DNA of 64,000 nucleotides from Papio anubis (taxonomy: Eukaryota > Chordata > Mammalia > Primates > Cercopithecidae), in the NCBI RefSeq assembly GCF_008728515.1, contig NC_044981.1, forward strand, positions 97,290,043 through 97,354,042, in the 5' to 3' direction. The position numbers and the translations under genes are program-made. The notes under the pieces are model-generated. The model was given only the letters and a program-made list of their open reading frames with translations. It was not told where the DNA came from and made no database searches. Below are positions 24,413-35,269 of this stretch, in pieces (the stretch's first letter is position 1; every line of letters starts with the position of its first letter).

Positions 24413-25162
24413 GAGATGCCTCCTTTCTTGATGATTACCTTTCAAAGAGTTGGCTCCAGGCCCTTTAGAAAGACAGTCTGGTGTTGAAAAACTGCCAAGA
24501 GCCTTTAAAAAAGATTTACATGTAAAAGGGACAAATAAAGAATTTACAATTACCAGAAATCTGAAGTAAATTATCTATGAGAAGGAAGGGAAAATACCCT
24601 GATGCTTAGGCTATCTGAATCACATAAAGGACTGAGTGAGCTTAAGACAGGGCCTGGAGGTCGGAAGGAGCCTGTCCCAAATTTAAAAAGCTGAGAGAAG
24701 GCTTCAGGTCACCTTCATTACTCCTTATTTATTTTGCTATCATTTTCTAGGACTCTGTTCCTTAACTTATAGTGCCCCAGCCGAAGAATACTTTCTTCAG
24801 TTATCCCTCCTATCAAGTTCATATCCAAGATAGCATTTCTTGAGTGCTTTCTCTCATATTAGAGAGTTCTTGATGTTCTAAATACATAAGAATGCATTTT
24901 GAGTTTTTATTTTGTTGCATTTGTAAAATATTTCTTACCACTTTGAGGATCATTTATGCCATTCTGTTTGCTTTAGTCTTTATATTTTCAGTTGGAGGCT
25001 GTACTCAAATATCTGGTTATCCTTGGCTGTTTGATCATATTTAATAGATTTTAAAAGGCTCACTGCAAACTCTAGGTGCTTACTCAAAGCTGAAAAACTG
25101 AGTTTCACTGTGGAGTATGTAGTGGGTAATTTAGTTCGAAAATCCATGAAATGTATATTTAG

Positions 25163-25437
25163 ATAGAGTTGGTGTAGTGCACTGATTAAGATTATGCACC
25201 TTGTAGGTAATCTTCTCATGTTTGAGTCATGGTTTTGCCAGTAGGTAGCCATGTAATTTTAGGCAAATCATTAACATCATTGTGTTTTGGTTTTCTTGTT
25301 TATAAAAGGGGTATGAAAATACCTACATATTTTTATAAAAATTAAAAATTTTAATATTTGTAAATAATTTAGAATAATGTCTGACACATACTAAAATTTA
25401 TACATGTGATTTTTTATTATTACTATTAATACTATCT
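25163..25437 (+). mobile_element. MIR, near full length
   Basis: tagtgcactgattaagattatgcac, catggttttgccagtaggtagcc, tttaggcaaatcattaac, ttataaaaggggtatgaaaatacctac and a final tattattactattaata follow the MIR consensus in order. Confidence 0.8.
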
Positions 25438-26229
25438 ATTTTGCTTGAAAAAAATTTCTGTTCTTTCTGGAGGAAGTATACGAATGAAGACAGGCACAAG
25501 GCTGACTGGTCTGCACATTGGTTATGGATTTCAACTTATTTCTTCTGGTTTTAATATGGTCTTCCTTGGCTCAACTGTCCAGCATGCTCTTGCTTCCTCC
25601 CAGAGCATAAAACCTCTAGTCCCTGCTTGGGTGGGATGGGGGAGTCATCATTCTATTCAGAGACAGGCTGTAACAATCTGTTTTTTAAAGCATCCCTTCA
25701 ATAAATTCTACTGTTTTTAAACCCATATTTATTTTGGCTTTGAAAGGGATGTGGAACTGACTATCTCTGGACATGTGTGGAGTGAGGGTGTATTCTAAAG
25801 TTACCTATTTCCTTGTAGGTGACCAGGAGATAATCATATTTCTTAAATTGGGCTTTCATATTTATTATGAGAATTAAAACACTTTGGGTGATTTTTCTAT
25901 CTAAATATATTTTGCCATCTAAGTAGAAATACTTAGAGAAATGAAAAATCAGTGCTGGAAAATATTTCAAGAATTTTAAGTGAGTATATGTTTTGTAAAC
26001 TTATTACACCAATTAACTTAGTACTGTAGACCAGATAGTTCAAATGTGAAATAATATGATAATTCATAGTAACTTAAAATTAAACTATCTATATTTGTAA
26101 AGGATACAGTAGCAACATTTCTTAAAGTTGCTTGGTTTTCAGTTGTGATTAAAAAAAAGTTTGATGTGGATTACAGCAAAATATTCACAATGAATGAATT
26201 AATGCACTATTATAAAATATAATTATCTT

Positions 26230-26290
26230 GGCCAGGCATGGTGGCTCACACCTGTAATCCCAGCACTTTGGGAGAATGAGGCAGGCATGT
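26230..26290 (+). mobile_element. Alu left-end fragment, 3' truncated
   Basis: ggccaggcatggtggctcacacctgtaatc...gggagaatgaggcagg is the first ~60 bp of Alu, then unrelated sequence. No tail is present. Confidence 0.93.
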
Positions 26291-27512
26291 TCAGTATTTC
26301 ACTGCAGAGCAAAGGTTTGGATTTCTACCCAGTCTCAGCCCTGATTCTGTCCTTGTCTTTAGAGAACACTCATTATACCTTTTTCTTTTACCTAATAAAT
26401 CATAAGGTACTTATTTCCATTTTATCATTGAAACAGTGCCAGGATTTTTCTCTATAATATTGTGGGCCTGCCTTGTAGTGGAAATAGTGGTAATATCACA
26501 TTTATTTCTTTGTACATGTAGAAATAAAAGCATACTTAAACTGTAAAAAAAAGTCCATATCTATTTGCTTGAAAAGAGTTTTAACTTTTTATGATCATGC
26601 AAGCAGTATGATGAATATCCTTCCTGTGTTTATAACTTCAGGATTATTTTTGATATTTGTATGATAATTAAATGACAATAAGGGTTTCACATATGAACTT
26701 TCAAGGAGCAGATGCTAACGTTTATCCTGTTTATGTTTTACCAGGACCTTCTGAACAAAACCTATTTTCTTCTTTTAGTAATGAAATTCTAGTAAAGCCC
26801 TACTCATAATTTTCAGTTGGATATAAGCACTATTCAATTGTATTGGTCCAGGAATCTTTAGTTATTTAGTAGGCCTGAAGAATAGATTTCTGAAGTCCAG
26901 CTTAAAGAAGTTCTGAGGTGATCAATTTTTTTCTCAGTGGAAATGTAGACATCTTTATTTGTAACATCCTTATTGGTAACACATTCTGCTCCTCTCTTCA
27001 ACCTATATTTTTTTGTGTGTATCCCTGGGGGTTAATGTAGCATCTGTGTTATGTTAACCTAAATTGGGGGAAAACAAACAAACTCTTGTAGTCTTACAGT
27101 TTCCATCTGAGTGCAGTGTTTCTCTCTTCTATATTTGTTGTTAAAGAGATGTTGACAAATATGAAATACTCAGGTAAGAGACAAGAACAAAGAACTTCCT
27201 TATAAATCATTTATTTTCTATTATATGTATAACTTTCTATGATTTACTGAGATGCATTTTTAAACATTAAGATTTAAAAAAATATATTTGTTAAACAAAT
27301 CTATACTATACCTAGAAATATGATGAGAAATTGCTATGAGAAACTCGTTATACAGATTCAGATTTTTTCGGTATATATATATCCCTTAAAAATTATATTG
27401 TTTAAGACGGTACAAGTAAAATAAATGTGGTCCATTGTGTCTAAACATTATAGGACCACATGGAAACTAAGGAATATCTTTCTTATGACCAACTTATATT
27501 TATTTTCTTCAG

Positions 27513-27738
27513 AAATCAAAAATCTCCACGTATGACAAAATGTGGGCCTTTATGAGTAGCAGAAGGCAGTCAGTGTTGGTCAAAAGTAATGAAGAAGGAA
27601 TCCAGCGAGTCCTCACCTCTGATTATGCTTTCCTAATGGAGTCAACAACCATCGAGTTTGTTACCCAGCGGAACTGTAACCTGACACAGATTGGCGGCCT
27701 TATAGACTCCAAAGGTTATGGCGTTGGCACTCCCATGG
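27513..27738 (+). CDS. GRIK2: GRIK2 exon A: S2 ligand-binding lobe of kainate receptor subunit GluK2
   Basis: GluK2 is a postsynaptic and presynaptic glutamate-gated cation channel subunit. This 226-bp exon encodes 75 full codons (KSKISTYDKMWAFM... to ...GVGTPM), plus the first base of a Gly codon. It is bounded by ttcttcag/AAA and ATGG/gtaggt, so entry is phase 0 and exit phase 1. Counting back from the 908-residue GluK2a end, it covers K696-G771. Visible functional residues are Glu738 in AFLMESTTIEF, which contacts the agonist amino group; Cys750, half of the S2 disulfide; and Asn751 in the N-L-T glycosylation sequon. This is the distal half of extracellular loop S2 between M3 and M4. The reading frame is open with no disabling change, and the residues match mammalian GluK2 as I recall it. 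GluK1 and GluK3 differ around this segment, so I am confident of GRIK2. Read-through into the intron would stop after 12 codons. Confidence 0.97.
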
Positions 27739-27873
27739 GTAGGTTATATGTCAGCTATTTGTTCTTTGTTCATTAATCTGAGTTGCTGTAAGACAGCGGT
27801 AAAACAGTGTTTCCACATATGCCATTAGGAATTTTGTTTTAACCAAATGCATCCTGCTACCCCTCTGTGACTA

Positions 27874-27916
27874 TATAAAAGCAGGTTATCAATTTGTATA
27901 AAAGCAGGTTATCAAT
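27874..27916 (+). repeat. two-copy tandem repeat, 23-bp period, near the exon A donor
   Basis: tataaaagcaggttatcaat at 27874-27893 is exactly repeated at 27897-27916, 136 bp after the splice donor. Confidence 0.95.
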
Positions 27917-28461
27917 ATATTCTTCTAAATAGGTAAGTCAAAAAAGGAAAAATTAATTTCTATCAAAATGGTCAGTGGATATTTTTACTGTATCAGTGTT
28001 GAAAAACCCACAGCATAACCCAGCTAACCTTCTCTTTTCAATCTTAAATTCAAAAAATGTTTTATGAGTACACTAAAGTTTTTGTAACAATTTACTTTTT
28101 TAAATCTGTGGCTTATGAATACAGTGTTTGACTTAGAGAGTTAACTAAAATAAGTGAGGCATAAATGGCTCTCATGAATATTATTAGAATTGTTTTACTT
28201 AAAAGAAGGTGCAAACAGCAGACTATTTACCAATGCCATCTAGAATACTTAACACTGAGGATTATTTGTAACATCCCTCTTCTTTCATATGGCAAATTAT
28301 TTTTAATCAAAATAATCAAATGAGATAATGAATTGTAATTTTCAGAAAACAATAATAAAAATCTTGATTATATATACACAAACATGTATGAATATGTATA
28401 TGTTTGTGCTGTAAGTAAATACATATATATATATATAAAACATTACAGTACATATGTACGT

Positions 28462-29012
28462 GTGGTAGACAGAATAATGGCTTCCCAGAGATGTCCATGT
28501 CTTACTCCCCAGAACCTTTGAATATGTTACTTTATAGCAATATACTTTGAATATAGCATATACTTTGAATACGTATCATAGCAAAAGGTACTTTGCAAAT
28601 GCGATTAAGTTAAGGATCTTGAGATGGGGAGATTTTCCTGGATTAACCATATGGGTCCAATGTAATCACAAGAGCCCTTGTAATAGGGAGAGTATAGGGT
28701 TGAGTCATAGTTAAGATGTGATTTTGACGGGATGTAAGAGAAAGAGACAGGGACAGAGAGAGAGAGAGAGAAAAGAAGAGAAGGGGAGAGGAGAGGAAAG
28801 GAGAGAGATCTGTAGATATTATTTGTTGGTACTGAAGATGGAAGAACGAGCCATGAGCCAAGAAATGCCAGGTGACCTTTAGAAGAAATACAGTCCTTCA
28901 GAGACATCACTTTTAGGACTTCTGACATCTAGAACTTTGAGATAATAAATTTTATATTGTTTTAAGTCACTAAGGTGACGGTAATATTTTAGAGTAGCAA
29001 CAGGAAACGAAT
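28462..29012 (+). mobile_element. ancient LTR-like repeat, MaLR/MLT1-type (subfamily uncertain)
   Basis: tgtggtagacagaataatggcttcccagagatgtccatgtc, gattaagttaaggatcttgagatggggagatt, gtaatcacaagagccct and agataataaat...aggaaacgaat are the ordered landmarks of a common mammalian LTR. A GA-rich run (28740-28810) lies within. The antisense ORFs are artefacts. Confidence 0.65.
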
Positions 29013-32000
29013 TGTAGAGAGAGAAAAAAGTAATAGCATATTTTATTTACATCAATGTACTTTTTGAAAGAAAGGGGAAAACATATTCATGATTTATCAC
29101 AGTAGTAACTAGTAACACCATACATGTTTTGGACCTTAACTTCTGCGAATTTGTCAATGACTTGGTTAAAACCAATCATTGCTTTCTGGCAACTCTGAAA
29201 TGTCTAGGAAGTCAAATAATTTTCTGCCAAAAAAAAATTAATATTAAATCACACTACATATGGAAAATCATCTGAAATTTATTAGGATTTAAAATAGCTT
29301 TAATTAGTTTCAACAAAATTTTGAGATACTAATTCTTGCATTTATGTAGTAGGGTCATAATAAAGAATAATTGTGCAGTCATTATAGAAATGAAAAAAAA
29401 ATAAACTTGAGTTCTTACTCCCAAAATAGGCAAGTGTAGCTGAGTCAATACAATTGAGGGGTAAATGGTATAACTGCAATTTTCCTGTTCTATTTCTGGG
29501 TAGAATATAATGCTTATTAAATAATTAAAGATAAATATTTGCTAATTTGAAAGTCAATAAAAGCTCAGTTGTTAAAACTCAAAAATAATTGTTTAGAACT
29601 TAGACCAACAAAAGATATTTTAAAGGAGGAATATTTTATCTTTTACATGTTTTAGACTTTCCAGTGCATAATGATACTGATGCTACTGCTTTTAAATTCT
29701 CCACAGAAAATATACTCCCACCAGGCAAAGGTTTCCTCAAGCTTTGTCCCTGTTATTCCAATATTATGTACAAATTCAAAATTGGGCAATTAATTTTAAT
29801 ATACTATAAATGTATTAAAATGATTGCATTTTCACAATTATATTGCTGATAAACATTTTTTTACTTCTCAAATGTGTTAAATTATACTTTTATTTCCAGT
29901 AAGGCTTTGGTTTATTGCCTTAGCTCTGTTTGATGGGAGGACTCAAATCTTGGCATTCTGGATAGTTAGGTCAGTTATGGTTCTTTCCCTCAGTAAGAAA
30001 TGCGTGCTGAACCCAGAAACTTCATGAGTTACTGCACCAGTTATTTGGAATATTTGATGCACAACTTCTTTGACAATTTTTGAAATATGTTTTCTTCCCT
30101 AGGAAAAATTATATATTCATAGAAGAAGAGGCTGATAATGTGCTGTGAATATCATATCATCATGCAGTATTCTGCACACTGATATTCTGAACTTATTCTT
30201 GTCACTACAGTGCCTTGGAAAAGTAACTTGAAATTTATGGCCTCTAACTTTAATTTTTTTAAACTAGTAAAAGAAGAGGATTGTATTATCTCAGGTCCAT
30301 TTAAATGCTAAATAATTTGGCAGATAATGTACTTGATAGATTCTCAGAGTTTAGTCTAAATTAGGCTAGACTACATGGAGAAATATGGTTAGTTGATGTC
30401 TCAGAACACATTTAAAAAATCAGGCACACTCTTAAAGTAGTTATGAGAGGTGGAAGCAGTGGTTTGCTAGGCTCCCATCATCCTGTAGTTTCATTTGGGA
30501 AGAGCTGAAATAAATGAACACATTTTTTAGTGTTATCTCTGAAAGGAGTGAGACTCATATATTGCTACCACTTTCTCCTGGTTTCCGTTGTCTGGATAAG
30601 GGCAGGATTATTTGTCTCTCTTTTGCTGTTCATTGTTTCAACCACCATCATACTCTGCATTTCTCAACTGGGAAATTAGCATTTGCCTTTTATGTTACCA
30701 TTGCTGAAGCATGCTGAAAATGATATTAGTGTGTTAATATATTTACTTATTTTAAAAATTGTGTGTAATTATAAACAAACAAACAGGATTCATTAAGGTG
30801 TGAAAAATATTCCTTGAGGTTCTTGCTCTTTCTCAGCGAAAGTTAATGAGAATAGCTATATTCAAAGCAGAGGAATATGGGCTAAGGTTCTGCAAAATTC
30901 AGATTAGTTCCAGAAGTTCCCCAGGCTTTTTAATTTATATATTCAGGAGCTATAATCCACAGTGAAAATTTCACCGTTAGTAATATTCTATATGTAATCA
31001 AACAGAGGAACTTACTTTTCTTTGCTTTTATTATTTCTCAGATTTTGAGGTATTTTCAAGAAAGCCTATGTAGTTTGGTGAAGAGAAATATCATGAATCT
31101 TTTTGAGTGGGAAATCAGAAAAAAAATTTTAAAATTGTACATATATCCACCCGTGCCCTATTTCCCCCCAAATTCATACATCCTCTTCTTAGCCTGCCAC
31201 GCTACCTTCTAATTGATTCGTTTAGGGACCTCACCACCACCATTCATCACTCTGAGTGTGATCGTTACTGCCCAAAGTGTGCTGTGAGATCTCTGAATGA
31301 CTCAGAATAAGCTATTTAATTAAGGAAGCTCTGTTTACACAAAAATACCTTAGTGGAGCAATCAACAATGATGTGAAGGTAAATGCTAAATAAGCTTAAG
31401 CAAGTTTAATTAAGTCTGGAGTGACATTAAATTCCTTTCATAGTTTTCCTGACTGCAGCAACTTTATTTTAACGTGGCATTTACTGTATGGTAGATTTTT
31501 GAAGTTGCAGGAGACCTTACTCGGTAAGTTAACTGAGCTTCTTATTTCATTCAAAATAATATTTTTAAAAGCTCGGAGTGAGTTAAAAGCAAGGAGCAAA
31601 ATCATGGTAGTTTCATTAAGGAATGTCTAAATTGTGTGAGCAGGTGCCGTCTTGCCTCTTATTTCACCATAGGTGATAATCTATTTATCTGAACTGGGAG
31701 CATTTCTCCTCCTTAATGGCATTTTTGGCTGCATTGCTTCTCTCCTGACTGCCCGTACTTAAAAGCCTTCTTGGTTTCTCTTTTTCAAATGTTGAATGCA
31801 TATTACACTTTGAGGACTAGGCAGACTCAGCAGTGCATGAGCTGGTAGGAAAGTAGCAGTCTAGAAAAAATCCATTAGGGCCAGTTGGTGTTATTTTGCT
31901 TTGCTTTATGCAATTTGGTAGAAATATTATAAAATGACTGAAGGGTCTCATTAAGATGATTTCTATGTTTAGCAATGAGTTAGTGACCTCTTTCTTTCAT

Positions 32001-33705
32001 GTATTAGTTCCTCACAACTTTAATAACAAGCAATGTATGTGGCAGCTGAAAAAGGGATGGAATTGTGCTCATGTCTGTGCATATTATTGATAATGTAATT
32101 TTCTGTAATTTCAGTTGTTTCTATTTTACTTGTAGGATTAAATCAATAGTGAATTCCAGTCAGTGAGTATATAATTATTTAACAGTCAGTGAGTAACTAT
32201 TTCTGTGAACAAAACCTAAAATAAATTAGTCATATAATAGAGAATTACTGAAATACACACTACACATGAGGAATGTAAAGATGAAGTGGACCTATTTACA
32301 ATGCCGTTTAATATGAAGATTAAATTTAAAGATAATTTTAGTCACACACAAAGCTGTTACATATGTTTTATTTCTCTCGTATTTACTGATTTAATTAGAA
32401 ATATTAGGGTGTATTGTATTTAGTAATTGACTTTAATGTTACCTTTACAAGCTAATGCTTTAAAACAGTATCATCTATGAATATCCAAAAGCAGTAGTAC
32501 TATTAATAATCCTCAAGTAACTTTTATCAAATTATGTTTGATAAAATTACGGGTAATGTGCTTACCCATAATTAGCCTAAAATAAAAAATGTAACAATGG
32601 GTTATATTATTGACTTTTTATGGTAGACGTGCACCACTTAGGCATATAAACAAAATGAAATTTCCTTTTTTTACTTCTGTTTTCTAATATTAAATGCATA
32701 AGATTCACTATTTTTTTTATTTCTCATGATTTGGTGAGATAAGAGATGTAGAATTGGTACTGGTGGAGGTATGTTGTTTGTTTGAGGCAGATGTCAGTGT
32801 TTGTTAAAATGGAAATCAGTATGAGAAGAATGTTGTTCCCTGTTTTATTCACCATCCATTTCTAAAATTCTCAATTTATCATATAATAAGTACTGTAATA
32901 GTCATCATTATAGATGCATAAAATTGCCAGCCTTCAGATTTTCAGCTTTACTGAAATAAATGAATACATTTGTCTTCATTAGTTTAACATAATGCACAAA
33001 AATTGATGCAAATTAGTCATCTTTCTGCAGGTCAATCCTTCCATTAAAATGCATTCTGTTTTCCCTTTGCATAAGCAGCACAATTTTAATATTTGAAGTG
33101 ATTTTGCAGGGCTACATCTAGATCTAATAATTTTCAGAGACTGAATTAAACAAAAAAACCCTCAAATTACACCTGTTCAATCTGTACATTCCTGGCATAT
33201 TTGTTTTAGTCTAGATGACATGTCACTGAAAACATGAGAATCTCAATAAGTTATGCCATATCCACAGACATCATCAACACGCTGCATGCTACAATCTAAG
33301 AGACTTCAAGAGGGAATTTGATGAATTGTGAGCACCACTGTGCACAACCGTCATTAACATTGTAAATGTTGACCAAATGGTACCCAAACAATGCAGAAAT
33401 GGATAATTCTCATAAAACAGAGTTCTGACAGATTTTATACACAAAGATTGGACCATTTAATTCATTTAATGTTTTGTACTGATTAGTCCAAGACCATGAC
33501 TTCAAATTTTACTTTAGATTAGTTAGCCACAGACTGTCAGACTATGTCAGACAGTTGTCCTTGGGTTAGCAGAGGTAGGTAAGATCAATGAGTCACTCTT
33601 ATTAGAAAAAACTAGTCAAATGTTTGTTCTAAATACCAAAGCCAAATGCTTTGCATTTGCTGACGCTCATGTGACAGACATACTCTTAACATGTTGCACG
33701 GAGTC

Positions 33706-33880
33706 TGTGGCCTTTGAAGTCAGATGACTTGTGTACAAATTTTAGTTTCACCTGGATGAAACCTGATGAAGTTACTGAGTCCCTACTACACTTAGTGTCC
33801 TTATGTATAAGTGGATACAACCATGTTCACATAATTGAACTGTGATAAATATTGATCATATTGTATTTATAGTATTTGAA
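33706..33880 (+). mobile_element. MIR-like copy
   Basis: ctgtggcctttgaagtcagatgac, gatgaagttactgagtccc, gtccttatgtataagtgg and ttgatcatattgtattta follow the MIR order, diverged. Confidence 0.6.
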
Positions 33881-34311
33881 TCAGAATATGTAGCATAAAG
33901 AATTTTAAAGAAATGTTTTGATCACTTCTAATATGAAGTTATAGAAAATTTTAAAAAATGAAAAGTGTTTTGAAGAAATGTTCTCTAATAATTGAAAGAA
34001 TATGTTAGTGGTCTCTATTTTTACATTTTTAGAAATGTCTTGTCTTTATATATTTAGAGATATTAAATATATAGCAACGAAAGCAGAGTATTAGTATGAC
34101 CCATTGTTAACCAATTGGAAACCTGTTTCTAATGAAACCTACTTGGGATTTTACCATCAGCTAATCAGTATATTGTAATTTGATAACTATCATTTTATGG
34201 GAAGAAAGTGATTGATATCTACTGTATAAAGTTAAGAAAATTCCTATCATAGGGCATTACCTAAACAAGCAAAATGGTTTTCCATTTCTAAATATGTCTT
34301 GAGTTTTTAGT

Positions 34312-34427
34312 AAACAGAGCTCAAAATGTATTAGAAGCATCATCTCTAAAGACATGTTTAGTAAACAATCTGTTGAAAAACAGAGCTCAAAATGTATTAG
34401 GAGAAAAATCATCTTCAAAGGCATGTA
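34312..34427 (+). repeat. two-copy local tandem duplication, 66-bp offset
   Basis: aaacagagctcaaaatgtattag... at 34312-34358 repeats at 34378-34427. The first 20 bases are identical and the remainder diverged (catcatctctaaagacatgt against aatcatcttcaaaggcatgt). Confidence 0.9.
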
Positions 34428-35269
34428 TATTTTCTTTATATTTGACCAATCTACAAGAATGTTATTACTCTATCCTGCTTAGCTCTGTAAAATAATGAAC
34501 ATAAAACATAAATATAAATAATCTTTCTTTTTTAGAAGACAGACATGGAAAAACAAATTTGACATAAAATAGAGAAAATGCAATATTGGACATAAACAAA
34601 TGCCTGTTATTAGTGCAGGGACTTAGATAGGTGGAGCTTAGTGAGACCAAAGCAGACAGGCCAAATTGCAAAAGGTACTTAAGCAATGCTTAAAGAATGG
34701 GTAGTTCACTGTCTTGAAAAAAAAAATTTTTTTTCTTCCAACTTTTGGGTTCTTGATGATTAATTAGGTAATGATTTAATATAAAATGATCTAATGCTTA
34801 TAATTAATTCCTTGGAATTTTACATTAGATTGGGAACAAAAGCATAATGTAAGGAAATCAAACCATTCCTAACACTATTCTAAGTATTACTATGATGATG
34901 CCAAAATCATAAGAATGGTAGGGTTTATAGGATAAAATTATTTCTATTTTCATACTTAGTGTTAGAGTTTCATGGTTTAATACTCAATAAATATGACAGC
35001 AAATCTATTTCACCAGTCACTTTTAACTAATATAAATGAAATATGTCAGAACCAGTAAAAATAGTTGGCTGTTTCATTACAGGTTGATAACATTCTCTTT
35101 TTCACAAGTTAGAGGATATTCTGAATATTAATAAAAGGCAACTGTCTAATACATATAGTCTATAATTTGAATTCTTCATTGATACATTTTATATGCCATA
35201 TATAAGCATCTCCCTTTATGATCTTAGGTACCTGAGTATTCTCCTGCGTATTCTATAAATATTCCTTCA

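Larger units (their letters stand above)
1..27512 (+). other. GRIK2: GRIK2 intron upstream of exon A (3' part only)
   Basis: The first GRIK2 exon in the window begins at 27513, so everything before it is intron. The intron starts outside the window. It ends in a pyrimidine-rich acceptor, tattttcttcag, at 27501-27512. Recognisable content is listed separately. The stretches 2851-6420, 11325-13910, 14640-16990, 17690-20850 and 25440-27500 hold no gene, RNA gene or repeat that I can name with confidence, apart from the small items listed below. Confidence 0.9.
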
